In this document: positions 34,700 through 44,719 of the stretch, one piece after another
Numbering within the stretch: the first letter of the stretch is position 1
Layout of the letters: each line of letters opens with the position of its first letter
Origin: Candidatus Thiomargarita nelsonii
GTDB taxonomy: Bacteria; Pseudomonadota; Gammaproteobacteria; Beggiatoales; Beggiatoaceae
Assembly: GCA_000785145.2 (NCBI GenBank)
Contig: JSZA02000004.1
Span: 1 to 64,000 of the forward strand
Direction of reading: 5' to 3'
Length of the DNA: 64,000 bases
The notes under the pieces: model-generated
Databases searched by the model: none
Seen by the model: only the letters and a program-made list of their open reading frames with translations
Told to the model about the DNA's origin: nothing
Translations under genes and position numbers: made by a program

Positions 34700-34992
34700 A
34701 ACAAATCACAATGGTACGCATTTATTTGACCGAAGCCGAGGGGCGAGTCAAAAAATTGTTGAAATATCTGCATGACGAAAGCAAAGTCAATGGTGTGACG
34801 GTACTGAGAGGCATTAGCGGCTTTGGTCAATCGGGTAAAATCCATTCCGCCCATTTAGTCGACTTATCTTTAGACTTACCGGTGATTATAGAATTTTTTG
34901 ATAGCCCAGAAAAAATAACCCAGATTTTGTCTCACTTAAAAACTCTTGTTGAGCCTAATCATATCGTGTATTGGCAGGCTCAATGTGATTAA
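34696..34992 (+). CDS. DUF190 family protein
   Basis: From ATG 34696, overlapping the crcB stop (ATGA), the product is 98 residues. MVRIYLTEAEGRVKKLLKYLHDESKVNGVTVLRGISGFG is the DUF190 hallmark, a PII-like ferredoxin fold. DUF190 genes accompany crcB in many bacteria, and the protein is thought to modulate the channel or respond to fluoride (inference). A longer frame from 34651 lies inside crcB and is rejected. Confidence 0.9.
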   Translation: MKQITMVRIYLTEAEGRVKKLLKYLHDESKVNGVTVLRGISGFGQSGKIHSAHLVDLSLDLPVIIEFFDSPEKITQILSHLKTLVEPNHIVYWQAQCD

Positions 34993-35006
34993 ATCCCTAC
35001 ATCAAA

Positions 35007-36297
<1,291 letters not shown>

Positions 36298-36324
36298 AAG
36301 AATAGCAATTCTGAATTATTAGTT

Positions 36325-36359
36325 GTTTCGGGAATTCCGCTACGCGGATTTCCCGAAAC
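36325..36359. repeat. single TTTCGGG palindrome
   Basis: GTTTCGGGAATTCCGCTACG followed by CGGATTTCCCGAAAC, one unit of the family amplified at 4.9 and 20.5 kb, in the gap between serS and the Sel1 gene. Confidence 0.9.
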
Positions 36360-36380
36360 TTAAACTTAGGAATAACCTCA

Positions 36381-36827
36381 ATGCCAGAAAAACCAAACAC
36401 AGAAAACCTGTCTGCTGAAGACATCATGACACTACAAAGCGGCATAGCCGCATTTGAAACCAAACAATTTGTTCGCGCCCATGAATTACTCTCCGCATTG
36501 AGCGGCCATCCAGAGGCACAATATCGTCTTGCCATCATGGCTCAAAATGGATTAGGCATGGTCGTCAATGAAAAAAATGCAGCCCATTGGATGCGAACTG
36601 CTGCCGAACAAGGGTTTGATTTAGCGCAACATGGATTAGGATTTATGTACATGGAAGGCGAATGTGTCGAACAAAACTATAGTCAAGCCATTCACTGGTT
36701 TAGTTTAGCAGCGGAACAAGGCTTGGCAGGGGCACAAACGACTTTAGGGAATTTGTACGAACAAGGACGTGGCGTGGAAAAAGATTTAGATGAAGCTAAA
36801 CGTTGGTATGCTAAAGCTGGGTTTTAG
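36381..36827 (+). CDS. Sel1-repeat (TPR-like) protein
   Basis: This 148-residue protein has three Sel1 repeats, each of ~36 residues (AQYRLAIMAQNGLGMVVNEKNAAHWMRTAAEQG, AQHGLGFMYMEGECVEQNYSQAIHWFSLAAEQG, AQTTLGNLYEQGRGVEKDLDEAKRWYAKAGF), after a ~45-residue N-terminal helix pair. No signal peptide. Sel1 proteins are adaptor scaffolds; the partner is unknown. A weak TAGGAATAA precedes the ATG. Confidence 0.92.
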   Translation: MPEKPNTENLSAEDIMTLQSGIAAFETKQFVRAHELLSALSGHPEAQYRLAIMAQNGLGMVVNEKNAAHWMRTAAEQGFDLAQHGLGFMYMEGECVEQNYSQAIHWFSLAAEQGLAGAQTTLGNLYEQGRGVEKDLDEAKRWYAKAGF

Positions 36828-36856
36828 TAGGACTTTTTAAGCAAGCTGGGGTACAA

Positions 36857-36915
36857 TCCACGCACGCGACACAGAGCGTCGAGGCATTCCTTTGCCTCGC
36901 GTGGGAACGAGAAAA
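36857..36915. repeat. GTGGGAACGAGA repeat fragment
   Basis: CACGCACGCGACACAGAGCG ... CGTGGGAACGAGAAAAAAG, a diverged copy of the GTTCCCACGCTCTGC family. Confidence 0.65.
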
Positions 36916-36961
36916 AAGATAGCGAAGATTTTGAATTGCTTTCTTGGTTGGTGAACCAATA

Positions 36962-36975
36962 AACTGATAACTGAT
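36962..36975. repeat. heptamer repeat upstream of AAA ATPase start
   Basis: AACTGATAACTGAT abuts the ATG at 36976, so two ACTGATA units replace the ribosome binding site. Confidence 0.85.
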
Positions 36976-38106
36976 ATGCTAAATTCACTTTATATTAAAA
37001 ATTTTCGTCTGTTCAAAGAATTGAAAATTGAACATTTGGGGCGCGTCAACTTGATTGTTGGGCGGAATAATTCTGGAAAAACGTGCTTGTTGGAAGCATT
37101 ACATTTGTATGCTAAGAATGCTTCTCCTCGTACTCTCTATGAACTTATTATGGAACGGGGCGAAGATTGGGAAATACGAAGGCAACAAGAAAATGATGAA
37201 CAGTCTATAGAAGACATTGAAAACCCACTCCGTCATCTTTTTTATGGTTATCATTTTCCAGAATTAGGCGATAGTAGTGATATAGAAATTGGTTCTTTTA
37301 AAGATAATAAAGAGCTGTTGAAACTTCATATTCACGCTTATCAAACAATTGAGACTGAAGACACACGACGTTTTACTCGTGTTGACGAAACACAATTTTT
37401 TGATATTGAAGATACAGAATTAGTTATAGAAATTGAAATCGCTCACAAAATTAAATCTCGTGTACGTTTGAATGAAATTGAAACACCAAGAAAATATCAA
37501 ACAAGGCGTACTTTTCCTTATCGTTTATCTAGTAACGAAGCCAAACTGAATGTTCAAGTGGTGCCAACGAAGCATCTCAACGATGACAAAGTAGCTACTT
37601 TGTGGGATAACATCAATGTTCAACCTTTTTTAAGACAAGCAGTATTTAAAGGGGTGCAATTGATTGATAAAAACATTCAAGAAGTTGTTTTAGTGGGACG
37701 TGGAAAAGATACTACACCTATTTTGATTTATGAAGGTAGCGACAAAAAGATTCCCCTAAAAAGTTTAGGTGATGGGATGACTCATTTATTTCACATCATC
37801 CTTGCCTTAGTAAATGCAAAAAATGGCTTTCTACTCATTGACGAATTTGAAAATGGCTTACATTACACGGTGCAGCCCAAAGTATGGGAATTGATTTTCA
37901 AATTGGCAAAAGACTTAAATGTTCAAGTGTTTGTTACGACGCATAGTAAAGATTGTGTTGAATGTTTTCAAGCGGTATGGGAAAGTCAAGAAGACGAAGG
38001 CACGCTTCATAGATTAGATAATGACCCAGATGAAGGCGTTATTGTTATGCCATACAACTGTGGATTAGTCGCTTATGCCTTGGATCGTTCTGGGGAAATA
38101 CGCTAA
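36976..38106 (+). CDS. AAA ATPase (OLD-like, AAA_15/AAA_21 type)
   Basis: This 376-residue ATPase starts MLNSLYIKNFRLFKELKIEHLG with Walker A GRNNSGKT (about residues 30-37). The C-terminal half has the signature LKSLGDGMTHLFHIIL, Walker B FLLIDEFENGLHYTVQPKVW and the VFVTTHSKDCVECF switch. It belongs to the OLD-like ATPases that work with Toprim nucleases. The next gene, starting at the last base of its stop codon, is a decayed Toprim protein, so this intact ATPase has probably lost its partner. A defence role is likely for the pair but not shown. Confidence 0.88.
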   Translation: MLNSLYIKNFRLFKELKIEHLGRVNLIVGRNNSGKTCLLEALHLYAKNASPRTLYELIMERGEDWEIRRQQENDEQSIEDIENPLRHLFYGYHFPELGDSSDIEIGSFKDNKELLKLHIHAYQTIETEDTRRFTRVDETQFFDIEDTELVIEIEIAHKIKSRVRLNEIETPRKYQTRRTFPYRLSSNEAKLNVQVVPTKHLNDDKVATLWDNINVQPFLRQAVFKGVQLIDKNIQEVVLVGRGKDTTPILIYEGSDKKIPLKSLGDGMTHLFHIILALVNAKNGFLLIDEFENGLHYTVQPKVWELIFKLAKDLNVQVFVTTHSKDCVECFQAVWESQEDEGTLHRLDNDPDEGVIVMPYNCGLVAYALDRSGEIR

Positions 38107-38412
38107 TGCAAAAAAAAGAGACTCCCTGCCAATGTAAAAAAGGTACAAAAGTACTTTTAGTTGAAGGCAAAAATGATTGCCATGTCATAAGAATGCTATG
38201 TAAAGAACATCAATTATCTGAAAGCTTGTTTTGTATTTATGAATGATTTTAAAGAAGTACATTTAAGCAAAGCCGAAATTTATACCTATCTCGCATGGCA
38301 AGATGAACCCGGCAAACCTTTTGGCATAGCAATTACTGCTCATACTTTACAACCTAACACAGAAATTGCTCATCTTTTTACGAATTGGCTCAATAGACTA
38401 TTTAGTGAATGA
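38106..38412 (+). pseudogene. Toprim (DUF3226-like) nuclease partner, internally deleted
   Basis: 38106-38246 encodes MQKKETPCQCKKGTKVLLVE with VEGKNDCHVI, a Toprim-type first strand (VEGKxD), and stops after 46 residues. 38239-38412, in another frame, encodes a C-terminus: SKAEIYTYLAWQDEPGKPFG, then TNWLNRLFSE. These resemble the two ends of DUF3226 proteins, normally ~200 residues or more, so about half is deleted. It is translationally linked to the AAA ATPase (TAATG). Confidence 0.75.
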
Positions 38413-38531
38413 AGACACTCCCAATTAAAAATTTAATTTCAACCGCATTAAAAAACTTATGTAGGGTGGATTAAGCGATAGCGTATCCACAGAGATTTAT
38501 ATCTAAATCATGTGAATACTATGAGACAGAA

Positions 38532-38726
38532 AAATTTTATCCCGAAGCCACTCTCTTTTTTATAACGGGAGAAAGTTTAAAATATCTAATATCTTTACTT
38601 AATTCAAAATTTCTCACCAAACACCCCACCGCTGACACTTCTGCCCTAGAAGCACAAATAGATTAACTCGTGTATCAACTCTACGGATTGATAGACGAAG
38701 AAATTAAGATTGTGGAAGAACAGTGA
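38532..38726 (+). pseudogene. C-terminal fragment of a type IIG restriction-modification enzyme
   Basis: In one frame: KFYPEATLFFITGESLKYLI, SLLNSKFL, then ALEAQID, a stop codon, and LVYQLYGLIDEEIKIVEE. The ITGESLKYLISLLNS and LVYQLYGL elements are typical of the ends of Eco57I/PglX-like restriction-methylases. No start and an internal TAA; only the last ~60 residues survive. A piece of a TA-type MITE (GTAGGGTGGATTAAGCGATA, from 38461) precedes it. Confidence 0.65.
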
Positions 38727-38750
38727 TATTTTGGAGTCCAAGATTTATCT

Positions 38751-38777
38751 TGGACGTCGTCTGAATTAAATCGAGGA
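38751..38777. repeat. AGTCCAAGAT hairpin repeat
   Basis: GGAGTCCAAGATTTATCTTG followed by GACGTC. One unit of the dispersed family. Confidence 0.75.
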
Positions 38778-38831
38778 TGCCTATTTAGCATATATTAGTA
38801 CAACTAATTAAGAAAACAACGAATTTAATTA

Positions 38832-38941
38832 ATAGACTTGTCTCTAAATAACTTAAAGAGCGTATCCACCGATATTTACATAATAATCATGTGGATACGC
38901 TATCGCTTAATCCACCCTACAATTAAAAAGGGACAAGTCTA
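38832..38941. mobile_element. MITE with GACTTGTC termini and TA flanks
   Basis: The element 38834-38939 (106 bp) begins GACTTGTCTCTAAATAAC and ends AAAAAGGGACAAGTC, flanked by TA on both sides. Inside is half of the GGTGGATACGCTATCGC palindrome. TA flanks and short terminal inverted repeats are those expected for IS630/Tc1-mariner-type elements (inference). Confidence 0.85.
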
Positions 38942-38976
38942 ATAAATAACCCAAGTTGCTACCTATCAAATCTGAT

Positions 38977-40410
38977 ATGACTATCAAGTTTCACATTATA
39001 GAACCACTAGATTTGCCACCAAACCAAGAAAGTATCATCTCCTTTGATACTCAAGATGGAAAGATTGGCCGTTTATCAGCCAATGATTGGATATTAGACA
39101 ATGATTTGGTGTCAGGAAAACACGCTACGATTCAATATCGAAAAGACGGTTACTATTTTATTGACCATAGCAGTAATGGTACGAGTCTTCAAAGTTCTGA
39201 TCTGCCAGAACCGGAATATTTTCATAAGGAGGAGCGCAAATTAAAGAATGGGGATATATTATATCTTGGCGATTATGATATTGAAGTCTCTATAGAATCA
39301 GAGGCCCCATTGCCCCCAGGACCACCCGACGATGCTCAAGAGATAATAGGCGCAAAGATTTCTGCTGTCAGATTGCACATTATAGAACCACAAGATTTGC
39401 TGCCTGACCAAAAAAGTGACCTCGCCTTTGATACTCAGGGTGGAACAATTGGTCGATCAACAGATAATGATTGGGTTTTAGTCGATGATGATGATGAGCG
39501 TTATATATCAGCAAAACACGCTACGATTCAATATCGAGAGGACGGTTACTATATTGTTGACCATAGCAGTAATGGTACGGCTATTGTTCAAAGTCCGGAC
39601 CAGCCAGAACCAGAAGATTTTCATAATGAGGAACGCAAATTAAATGATGGGGACATATTATATATTGACCAGTATGCGATTGAGGTGACTTTAGAAGAGC
39701 GGAATCCTCATTCCATATCGAAACCCAAGCCAACGGGAGAACCGCCAACGGTTTCAACGAAAACAAAAACGCCAATAGTCAAAGATGGAGGACAGGAGAC
39801 TAAGCCCCCACCACCACCCCCACCACCCGTCGTTCCTCAAGACGCAATAGCTGCCTTTTTAAAAGGTGCAGGGCTCACAAACATCTCTATTGATCAAGTT
39901 GATCCTGATTTAATGATAAGCTTGGGTCAAGCATTTAGAGAAATGATGGAGGGGATTATCAAACTGATTGAGGCCAGAAAAACATTCAAAATTGGTGTTG
40001 ATATAGAAGCAACCCGATTTCGTGCTGGGAAAAATAACCCGTTCAAGAACAATCGGGATCCTAGCATGGTACTAGAAATTATGTTATTGAAACGTCCGGG
40101 ATATATTCCAATGCTCGACTCTGTCCAAGAGGCGTTTGAAGATATTGAGGCACATCTGATCGGTATGGGCAATGGGCTCCTGACTAGTTTGGAAAATACA
40201 TTGGAACAGTTTTCTCCCAGAGAGATAGAAAGGCTTGTGGAACAAGAACATAAGAACAAATGGTTTAACGCAGATAGTCAGAAGTGGAAAACTTATGTTA
40301 AACATTATGATGAACTGGACCTCAACGATTTGTTGAGTGATGAATTGGCCCAAGCTTATGAAGATCAAATACATCGTTTGCATTTGAAAAATCAGCAGCG
40401 TGGGCATTAA
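38977..40410 (+). CDS. tagH: T6SS-associated FHA protein TagH with two FHA domains
   Basis: From ATG 38977 the product is 477 residues. Two FHA domains are tandem copies: about residues 20-95 (IGRLSANDWIL...GKHATIQYRKDGYYFIDHSSNGTSL) and about 140-225 (IGRSTDNDWVL...AKHATIQYREDGYYIVDHSSNGTAI). A Pro-rich linker leads to the C-terminal TagH-type domain (KIGVDIEATRFRAGKNNPFKNN). FHA domains bind phosphothreonine, so TagH links the PpkA/PppA phosphorylation switch to secretion. Most relatives have one FHA domain. The 5' ATG at 38956 is an alternative start. Confidence 0.9.
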   Translation: MTIKFHIIEPLDLPPNQESIISFDTQDGKIGRLSANDWILDNDLVSGKHATIQYRKDGYYFIDHSSNGTSLQSSDLPEPEYFHKEERKLKNGDILYLGDYDIEVSIESEAPLPPGPPDDAQEIIGAKISAVRLHIIEPQDLLPDQKSDLAFDTQGGTIGRSTDNDWVLVDDDDERYISAKHATIQYREDGYYIVDHSSNGTAIVQSPDQPEPEDFHNEERKLNDGDILYIDQYAIEVTLEERNPHSISKPKPTGEPPTVSTKTKTPIVKDGGQETKPPPPPPPPVVPQDAIAAFLKGAGLTNISIDQVDPDLMISLGQAFREMMEGIIKLIEARKTFKIGVDIEATRFRAGKNNPFKNNRDPSMVLEIMLLKRPGYIPMLDSVQEAFEDIEAHLIGMGNGLLTSLENTLEQFSPREIERLVEQEHKNKWFNADSQKWKTYVKHYDELDLNDLLSDELAQAYEDQIHRLHLKNQQRGH

Positions 40411-40429
40411 TGCAGATGGTGAAAAAAAT

Positions 40430-41011
40430 ATGTTGCATTTATATAATGGCTTAATGGCTTTATTACTCATGGTGTTTATGACGGGCTGTTCACAGTTCGC
40501 TATGGATTTACCAATGCTGGGTATCAAAATTGGAGATAAGGAAGAAGCGCCCCCAGTCGAAACAGAGCCGGAAGTGACAAGGCTTGATGCCGCTTTTACC
40601 GCATCTCCCAAATTAAATCAGTCCCGCAGTGGTCGTGCGTCACCGTTGAAGGTTCGTCTTTATGAGTTAAAATCGTTTAGAACCTTTAAAAAAGTTGATT
40701 TTGATTCATTATATGAAGATGATAAGGCTACACTCGGTGCCGATTTATTAGAGCAGGATGAGTTGCAATTTAAGCCCAACGAGGCACGTCATTATACCCG
40801 TGAATTGCAGACAGAGACACGTTATATTGGGCTCATAGCTGCCTATCGTGACATTGATAACGCCCGTTGGCGTGCCATATTAAAGATCAAACCTCTTGAA
40901 ACAAGGCGTATCGTTGTGCATCTGGAAGCCAAGGGTATTCGGCTCAAAAACTTGAAAGATGATGGGATTTCTAACGACCCCTCCAATCATAAATCTAAAA
41001 ACTTGCGATAA
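40430..41011 (+). CDS. tssJ: T6SS outer-membrane lipoprotein TssJ
   Basis: This 193-residue lipoprotein has a signal peptide ending in lipobox VFMTGC (Cys about residue 20). The TssJ beta-sandwich follows: PLKVRLYELKSFRTFKKVDFDSLYED, then DELQFKPNEARHYTRELQTETRYIGLIAAYRDIDNARWR. It anchors the TssJLM membrane complex in the outer membrane. ATG 40430 is chosen because the signal peptide begins there. It follows tagH and precedes tssK by 16 bp. Confidence 0.93.
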   Translation: MLHLYNGLMALLLMVFMTGCSQFAMDLPMLGIKIGDKEEAPPVETEPEVTRLDAAFTASPKLNQSRSGRASPLKVRLYELKSFRTFKKVDFDSLYEDDKATLGADLLEQDELQFKPNEARHYTRELQTETRYIGLIAAYRDIDNARWRAILKIKPLETRRIVVHLEAKGIRLKNLKDDGISNDPSNHKSKNLR

Positions 41012-41027
41012 CTTCGTGTAAATCAAT

Positions 41028-42389
41028 ATGTCTAACAAAGTCATTTGGTCAGAAGGGCTGTTTATTCGTCCACAGCACTTTCAACAACAAGACCAGTATT
41101 TTGAAAATTTGATCCAGTCTCATTGGAATGGTCCATACGCCTGGGGCATTCAGTCGGTTAAATTTGACCAAGAAATTTTCTCTTTGGGCAAGTTTGCCTT
41201 GCTTGAATGTCGTGCCGTGTTACCAGATGGCACGACGATCAATATACCTGAAGATGTCCCACCGCCTCCCGCCATAGAGATTGATGAGGATTTAAAAAAT
41301 GAAACCCTCTTTTTGGCGTTGCCGCTTAAGCGTCAGGGTGTCGCGGATATTGTGGAAAAAGACAATGTCACTGATCATTTAGCTCGCTATGTTATAGAAG
41401 AATGTGAATTTGGAGATAGCAATGCCTGTTCACAAAGTCGTGTGAAATTGAATATTGGTCAATTGCGCTTGCGTTTTATTTTGGAGCATGAGACGCGAGG
41501 AGAATATGCCTGTTTAGCACTTGCCCATATCAAAGAAGTCAGAACGGCTCAGGTGTTGCTTGATGAAGATTTTATCCCACCGAATCTAAATTGTCATGCG
41601 GTGCCAAAATTAAGTGGCTATATTAAAGAGTTGCTTGGATTATTGCGTTTTCGAGGCGAAGCCCTCGCATTGCGTGCCACCGAAACAGGGCGTGGACTGG
41701 CAGAAATCAGTGATTTTATGTTATTACAAACGGTCAACCGTTTTGAGTCTTTAATCCTGCACTTGACGGAAATCTCTGGTCTCCATCCAGAAAGTTTTTA
41801 CCGCGAAATTTTGCAAATGGCGGGTGAATTTGCTACTTTTACCCATGACAATAAACGGCCTCTCCAATTTCCACCCTATATTCACGAAGATTTACAAGCC
41901 ACTTTTAAACCCGTCATGGATGATTTGCGGAAAGCTTTAAGTTTAGAGATCGACCAAAATGTTTTTGCTATACCCTTGGAATATCGTGGACCAGGGCGTG
42001 GTGTGGGTCGTTATGTGGCACCGATGACTGAAACTATCGGTGAAATCAATTTGCGTGAGTTGCTCAGTCAAGCCCATTTTGTGCTTGCTGTTAATGCACA
42101 AGTCGCTAATGAAGTTTTACATAACGAATTTCCAAAACAAGTGAAGATTGGGGCTGTTGAAAAAATTGATCGTATGATCAAGTTAAATTTGCCTGGGGTT
42201 CGAGTTCAAGTGACACGCGCTGTACCCCGTCAAATTCCCATTCATAGCGGTTTTACCTATTTTGATTTAGACCAAAAAAGTGATTATTGGAAAGATATGT
42301 CCAATTCGGGTGGTTTTGCGATTCATATTGGTGATAAATTTCAGGATGTTGAATTGGAACTTTGGGCTATTAAGGGACAACAACAATAA
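41028..42389 (+). CDS. tssK: T6SS baseplate protein TssK
   Basis: This 453-residue protein begins with the TssK hallmark VIWSEGLFIRPQHFQQQDQYFE and contains RFRGEALALRATETGRGLAEISDFMLLQTVNRFE and LPGVRVQVTRAVPRQIPIHSGFTYFDLDQ. Length is usual. It links the baseplate to the TssLM complex. Directly downstream the cluster is interrupted by a MITE, a TnpB-type gene and an IscB-type gene before tssL. Confidence 0.96.
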   Translation: MSNKVIWSEGLFIRPQHFQQQDQYFENLIQSHWNGPYAWGIQSVKFDQEIFSLGKFALLECRAVLPDGTTINIPEDVPPPPAIEIDEDLKNETLFLALPLKRQGVADIVEKDNVTDHLARYVIEECEFGDSNACSQSRVKLNIGQLRLRFILEHETRGEYACLALAHIKEVRTAQVLLDEDFIPPNLNCHAVPKLSGYIKELLGLLRFRGEALALRATETGRGLAEISDFMLLQTVNRFESLILHLTEISGLHPESFYREILQMAGEFATFTHDNKRPLQFPPYIHEDLQATFKPVMDDLRKALSLEIDQNVFAIPLEYRGPGRGVGRYVAPMTETIGEINLRELLSQAHFVLAVNAQVANEVLHNEFPKQVKIGAVEKIDRMIKLNLPGVRVQVTRAVPRQIPIHSGFTYFDLDQKSDYWKDMSNSGGFAIHIGDKFQDVELELWAIKGQQQ

Positions 42390-42418
42390 AAGACTGATTG
42401 CGAATTCTCCTATTTCAA

Positions 42419-42564
42419 TAGACTTGTCCCTTTTTAAAAGTTACCATCATGTAGGGTGGATTAAGCGATAGCGTATCCACCGATATTTACATAATAATCA
42501 GGTGGATACGCTATCGCTTAATCCACCCTACTTATAGACTTTAAGTTATTTAGGGACAAGTCTA
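42419..42564. mobile_element. complete MITE with GACTTGTCCCT termini and TA flanks
   Basis: The element 42421-42562 (142 bp) starts GACTTGTCCCTTTTTAAAAG and ends TTATTTAGGGACAAGTC, flanked by TA on both sides. Its core is the perfect long palindrome GTAGGGTGGATTAAGCGATA... / ...TATCGCTTAATCCACCCTAC. It is the best-preserved copy of the family. Confidence 0.9.
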
Positions 42565-42736
42565 ATACAATTACATGAAGCTGATATTGTGTTTTATAGT
42601 CTAAAATAATATCTACATTTATTGACATGTAGATATCATAAGTGTATCTTGCGTAATTGCTACGGATGTTCTAGAATTTAATTTCGCAACTGAATATATT
42701 CAAAACGGTGCAGAAAATGCACTATCGAGGTGCTAA

Positions 42737-44212
42737 TTGAGGACATTGAAAATAAAGATTAGAGGCTTGAAAAAGCCTCAATTTGAGCGACTTCGTGACC
42801 TCACCTACCATGCCAAAAACCTCTACAACCAAGCTTTGTGGACATTACGAGAGGCTTTTGAGGCAACCGGGCGATATTTTTCTTATCCCCAAATGGACAA
42901 GGCTATGAAACAAGTCACCAATCTTGAGGGTGAGATCAACTATCGCTTACTGAAAAGCGCGGTAGCTCAACAAACTTTACGGCGACTTGATAAAAATTTC
43001 AAGTCATTCTTTATGTGTCACCATAATTTCAAAAAACAACCCGGTAAGTACAAAGGAAAACCCAGGCCACCCAAGTATAAACAAGGTAAGCATGACAACC
43101 TAATTTACAATACTTGTGCGTTTCAAGTAAAAGGAAGATTTGTTGTTGAAAAAGGCCCTGAAATCATTTTGCCAAATGGAAAAACATGGAGAGCGGGTGA
43201 ATTTATTCGATATGAGCAAGTTGTCGTGTTGGAAAAGGGGTTGGAGATACAAGTCCCCAAACCATTGTGGAACAGGGAAATAAAACAGGTGGAAATTATC
43301 CCCAAACCTAATAGCTTCCATGCGGTTTTCGTTTATGAAGAAAACCCTGCTGACTTCAAACAGGTAAGTCAAAGTGAGCAGGTTATGTCTATTGACCTGG
43401 GTCTGAATAACCTGGCTACTTGCGTTACCAACGGCGTTGTTGAGGCTTTTATTATTGATGGTCGGAGGCTGAAGTCAGTGAATGCCTACTACAATAAGCG
43501 CGTGGCAAAAATGCAATCCAAACTATCAAAAAGGGGGAAAAAATGGTCACGTAAGCTTCAAAGCCTCACCAATTGGCGTAACGCCGCTGTGAATGACTAT
43601 ATGCACAGAGCAACCTCTTATGTTGTAAAAACTTGCGTTGAACATGGTATATCTAAAGTTGTTGTCGGCGATGTTGTTAAGTCACTAAACCATATAAACT
43701 TAGGCAAGAAAACCAATCAAAACTTTGTTAATTTATCTCTAGGCCAGTTTGTAGAAAAATTAGGTTACAAACTTGGGTCACACGGCATAGAACTGGTGGT
43801 GGCAGACGAGAGCTATACGAGCAAAGCTAGTTTTGTAGATGGTGACAAAATGCCTAAGCGATACAACCCAAAAACCAAGCAGAAACGTACATTTAGCGGT
43901 AAAAGAATTAAACGCGGACTTTATGAATCCAGCGATGAAACACTATTGAACGCCGACGCTAACGGCGCGTACAACATCTTGCGAAAGACTGACTCTGACT
44001 TTTCCTTTTCTAAACTGGCTGAAAAAGTTGGTGCAAGGATCAAAAAATGGCTTCACCCAACCAAACGAGTTCGTTTTTGGTTAAAAAAGAAGAGCGATCC
44101 TGAACAAAAAAGTAACCCTAAGCTCCGGCAAGGGGATAAAGGGCTGATTCTCCCTAGTCCACAATGTTTTCATTCCCACATTTTATGTGTACATGTAGAT
44201 ATTTGTCGATGA
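42737..44212 (+). CDS. tnpB: TnpB-type RNA-guided nuclease (IS200/IS605 family)
   Basis: This 491-residue protein starts at TTG 42737. The RuvC-like residues are D in SIDLGLNN (about residue 218) and D in NADANGAYNI (about 407). The second acidic position is unclear: KVVVGDV lacks the usual Glu, while a Glu occurs in VADESYTSKASF. The C-terminal zinc finger (CxxC...CxxC) of many TnpB is replaced by DESYTSK...KRYNPKTKQKRTFSGKRIKRGLY, a subgroup pattern. The last ~30 residues probably read into flanking DNA. No tnpA is nearby. A guide RNA would overlap the 3' end. ACATGTAGATAT occurs at both ends (42625, 44191). Confidence 0.9.
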   Translation: MRTLKIKIRGLKKPQFERLRDLTYHAKNLYNQALWTLREAFEATGRYFSYPQMDKAMKQVTNLEGEINYRLLKSAVAQQTLRRLDKNFKSFFMCHHNFKKQPGKYKGKPRPPKYKQGKHDNLIYNTCAFQVKGRFVVEKGPEIILPNGKTWRAGEFIRYEQVVVLEKGLEIQVPKPLWNREIKQVEIIPKPNSFHAVFVYEENPADFKQVSQSEQVMSIDLGLNNLATCVTNGVVEAFIIDGRRLKSVNAYYNKRVAKMQSKLSKRGKKWSRKLQSLTNWRNAAVNDYMHRATSYVVKTCVEHGISKVVVGDVVKSLNHINLGKKTNQNFVNLSLGQFVEKLGYKLGSHGIELVVADESYTSKASFVDGDKMPKRYNPKTKQKRTFSGKRIKRGLYESSDETLLNADANGAYNILRKTDSDFSFSKLAEKVGARIKKWLHPTKRVRFWLKKKSDPEQKSNPKLRQGDKGLILPSPQCFHSHILCVHVDICR

Positions 44213-44678
44213 AATTGTTATCTAGACTCATTCAGTTTGTAGAGTTTCAACCGCGCCTAATTATCGCACTGCAAAAACAGTTTCCACAAAATGATGATTG
44301 GGAATATATGCGCAGCGAAACCCAAGGCGGGAAGTTTATTTGTTGTCAACGAAAATTGGACATTTCAACGTCATGGTTCAGAGGCAAACGTTTTCGCTAC
44401 CGCGAAAACGTTTGCCTCTGAAGGAGTTTGTTTTACGGGGCAATCCAGTGGAAAAGTGATTGATGTACATACTTTTCTTAATAAATACCCGAAAGCATTT
44501 GATGCGTGGCGGCTTCAGCAATATTTTGAATCGCTTGAGATGATTACTGTTCGATGTGGTGTAAATATATACCATATTTCGGAGGAAAATGGTATAGAAA
44601 AATATTTGAAGGATTTGTTATCGCGTCATTTGATTAGTATTGTATCTCATCAACCACTTTTATACCGTTTAAGTCAAC
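44209..44678 (+). pseudogene. unknown gene, frameshifted and invaded by a palindrome
   Basis: ATG 44209 encodes MKLLSRLIQFVEFQPRLIIA...NDDWEYMRSETQGGKFI. After a frame change near 44330 the sequence continues NENWTFQRHGSE, then a palindromic insert, then GVCFTGQSSGKVIDVHTFLNKYPKAFDAWRLQQYFESLEMITVRCGVNIYHI. I do not recognise the protein. It lies between the two transposon-type genes and may be a former resident gene of the T6SS cluster. Confidence 0.5.
44377..44422. repeat. TTCAGAGG...CCTCTGAA palindrome, copy 1
   Basis: A 46-bp near-perfect palindrome: TTCAGAGGCAAACGTTTTCG, CTAC, CGAAAACGTTTGCCTCTGAA (loop included). It lies inside the decayed gene. A second copy (44796-44839) lies in the omega RNA of iscB. 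Confidence 0.9.
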
Positions 44679-44713
44679 AACCCCTAAGCCCTTCGGGACT
44701 TAGGGGCTTTTCA
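44679..44713 (+). terminator. intrinsic terminator
   Basis: CCCCTAAGCCCTTCGGGACT followed by TAGGGGCTTTT: a GC-rich stem with a TTCG tetraloop and U-tract, directly upstream of the iscB omega RNA. Confidence 0.75.
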
Positions 44714-44719
44714 TCTTAG

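Noticed and set aside
34429..34854. 141-codon minus-strand frame opposite crcB and DUF190.
   Set aside because: Shadow of two well-supported overlapping genes on the other strand.
42625..44202. ACATGTAGATAT at both ends of the tnpB element as a target site duplication.
   Set aside because: IS200/IS605-type elements insert without target duplication; 12 bp at these positions may be coincidence or part of the ends, so it is only noted under tnpB.
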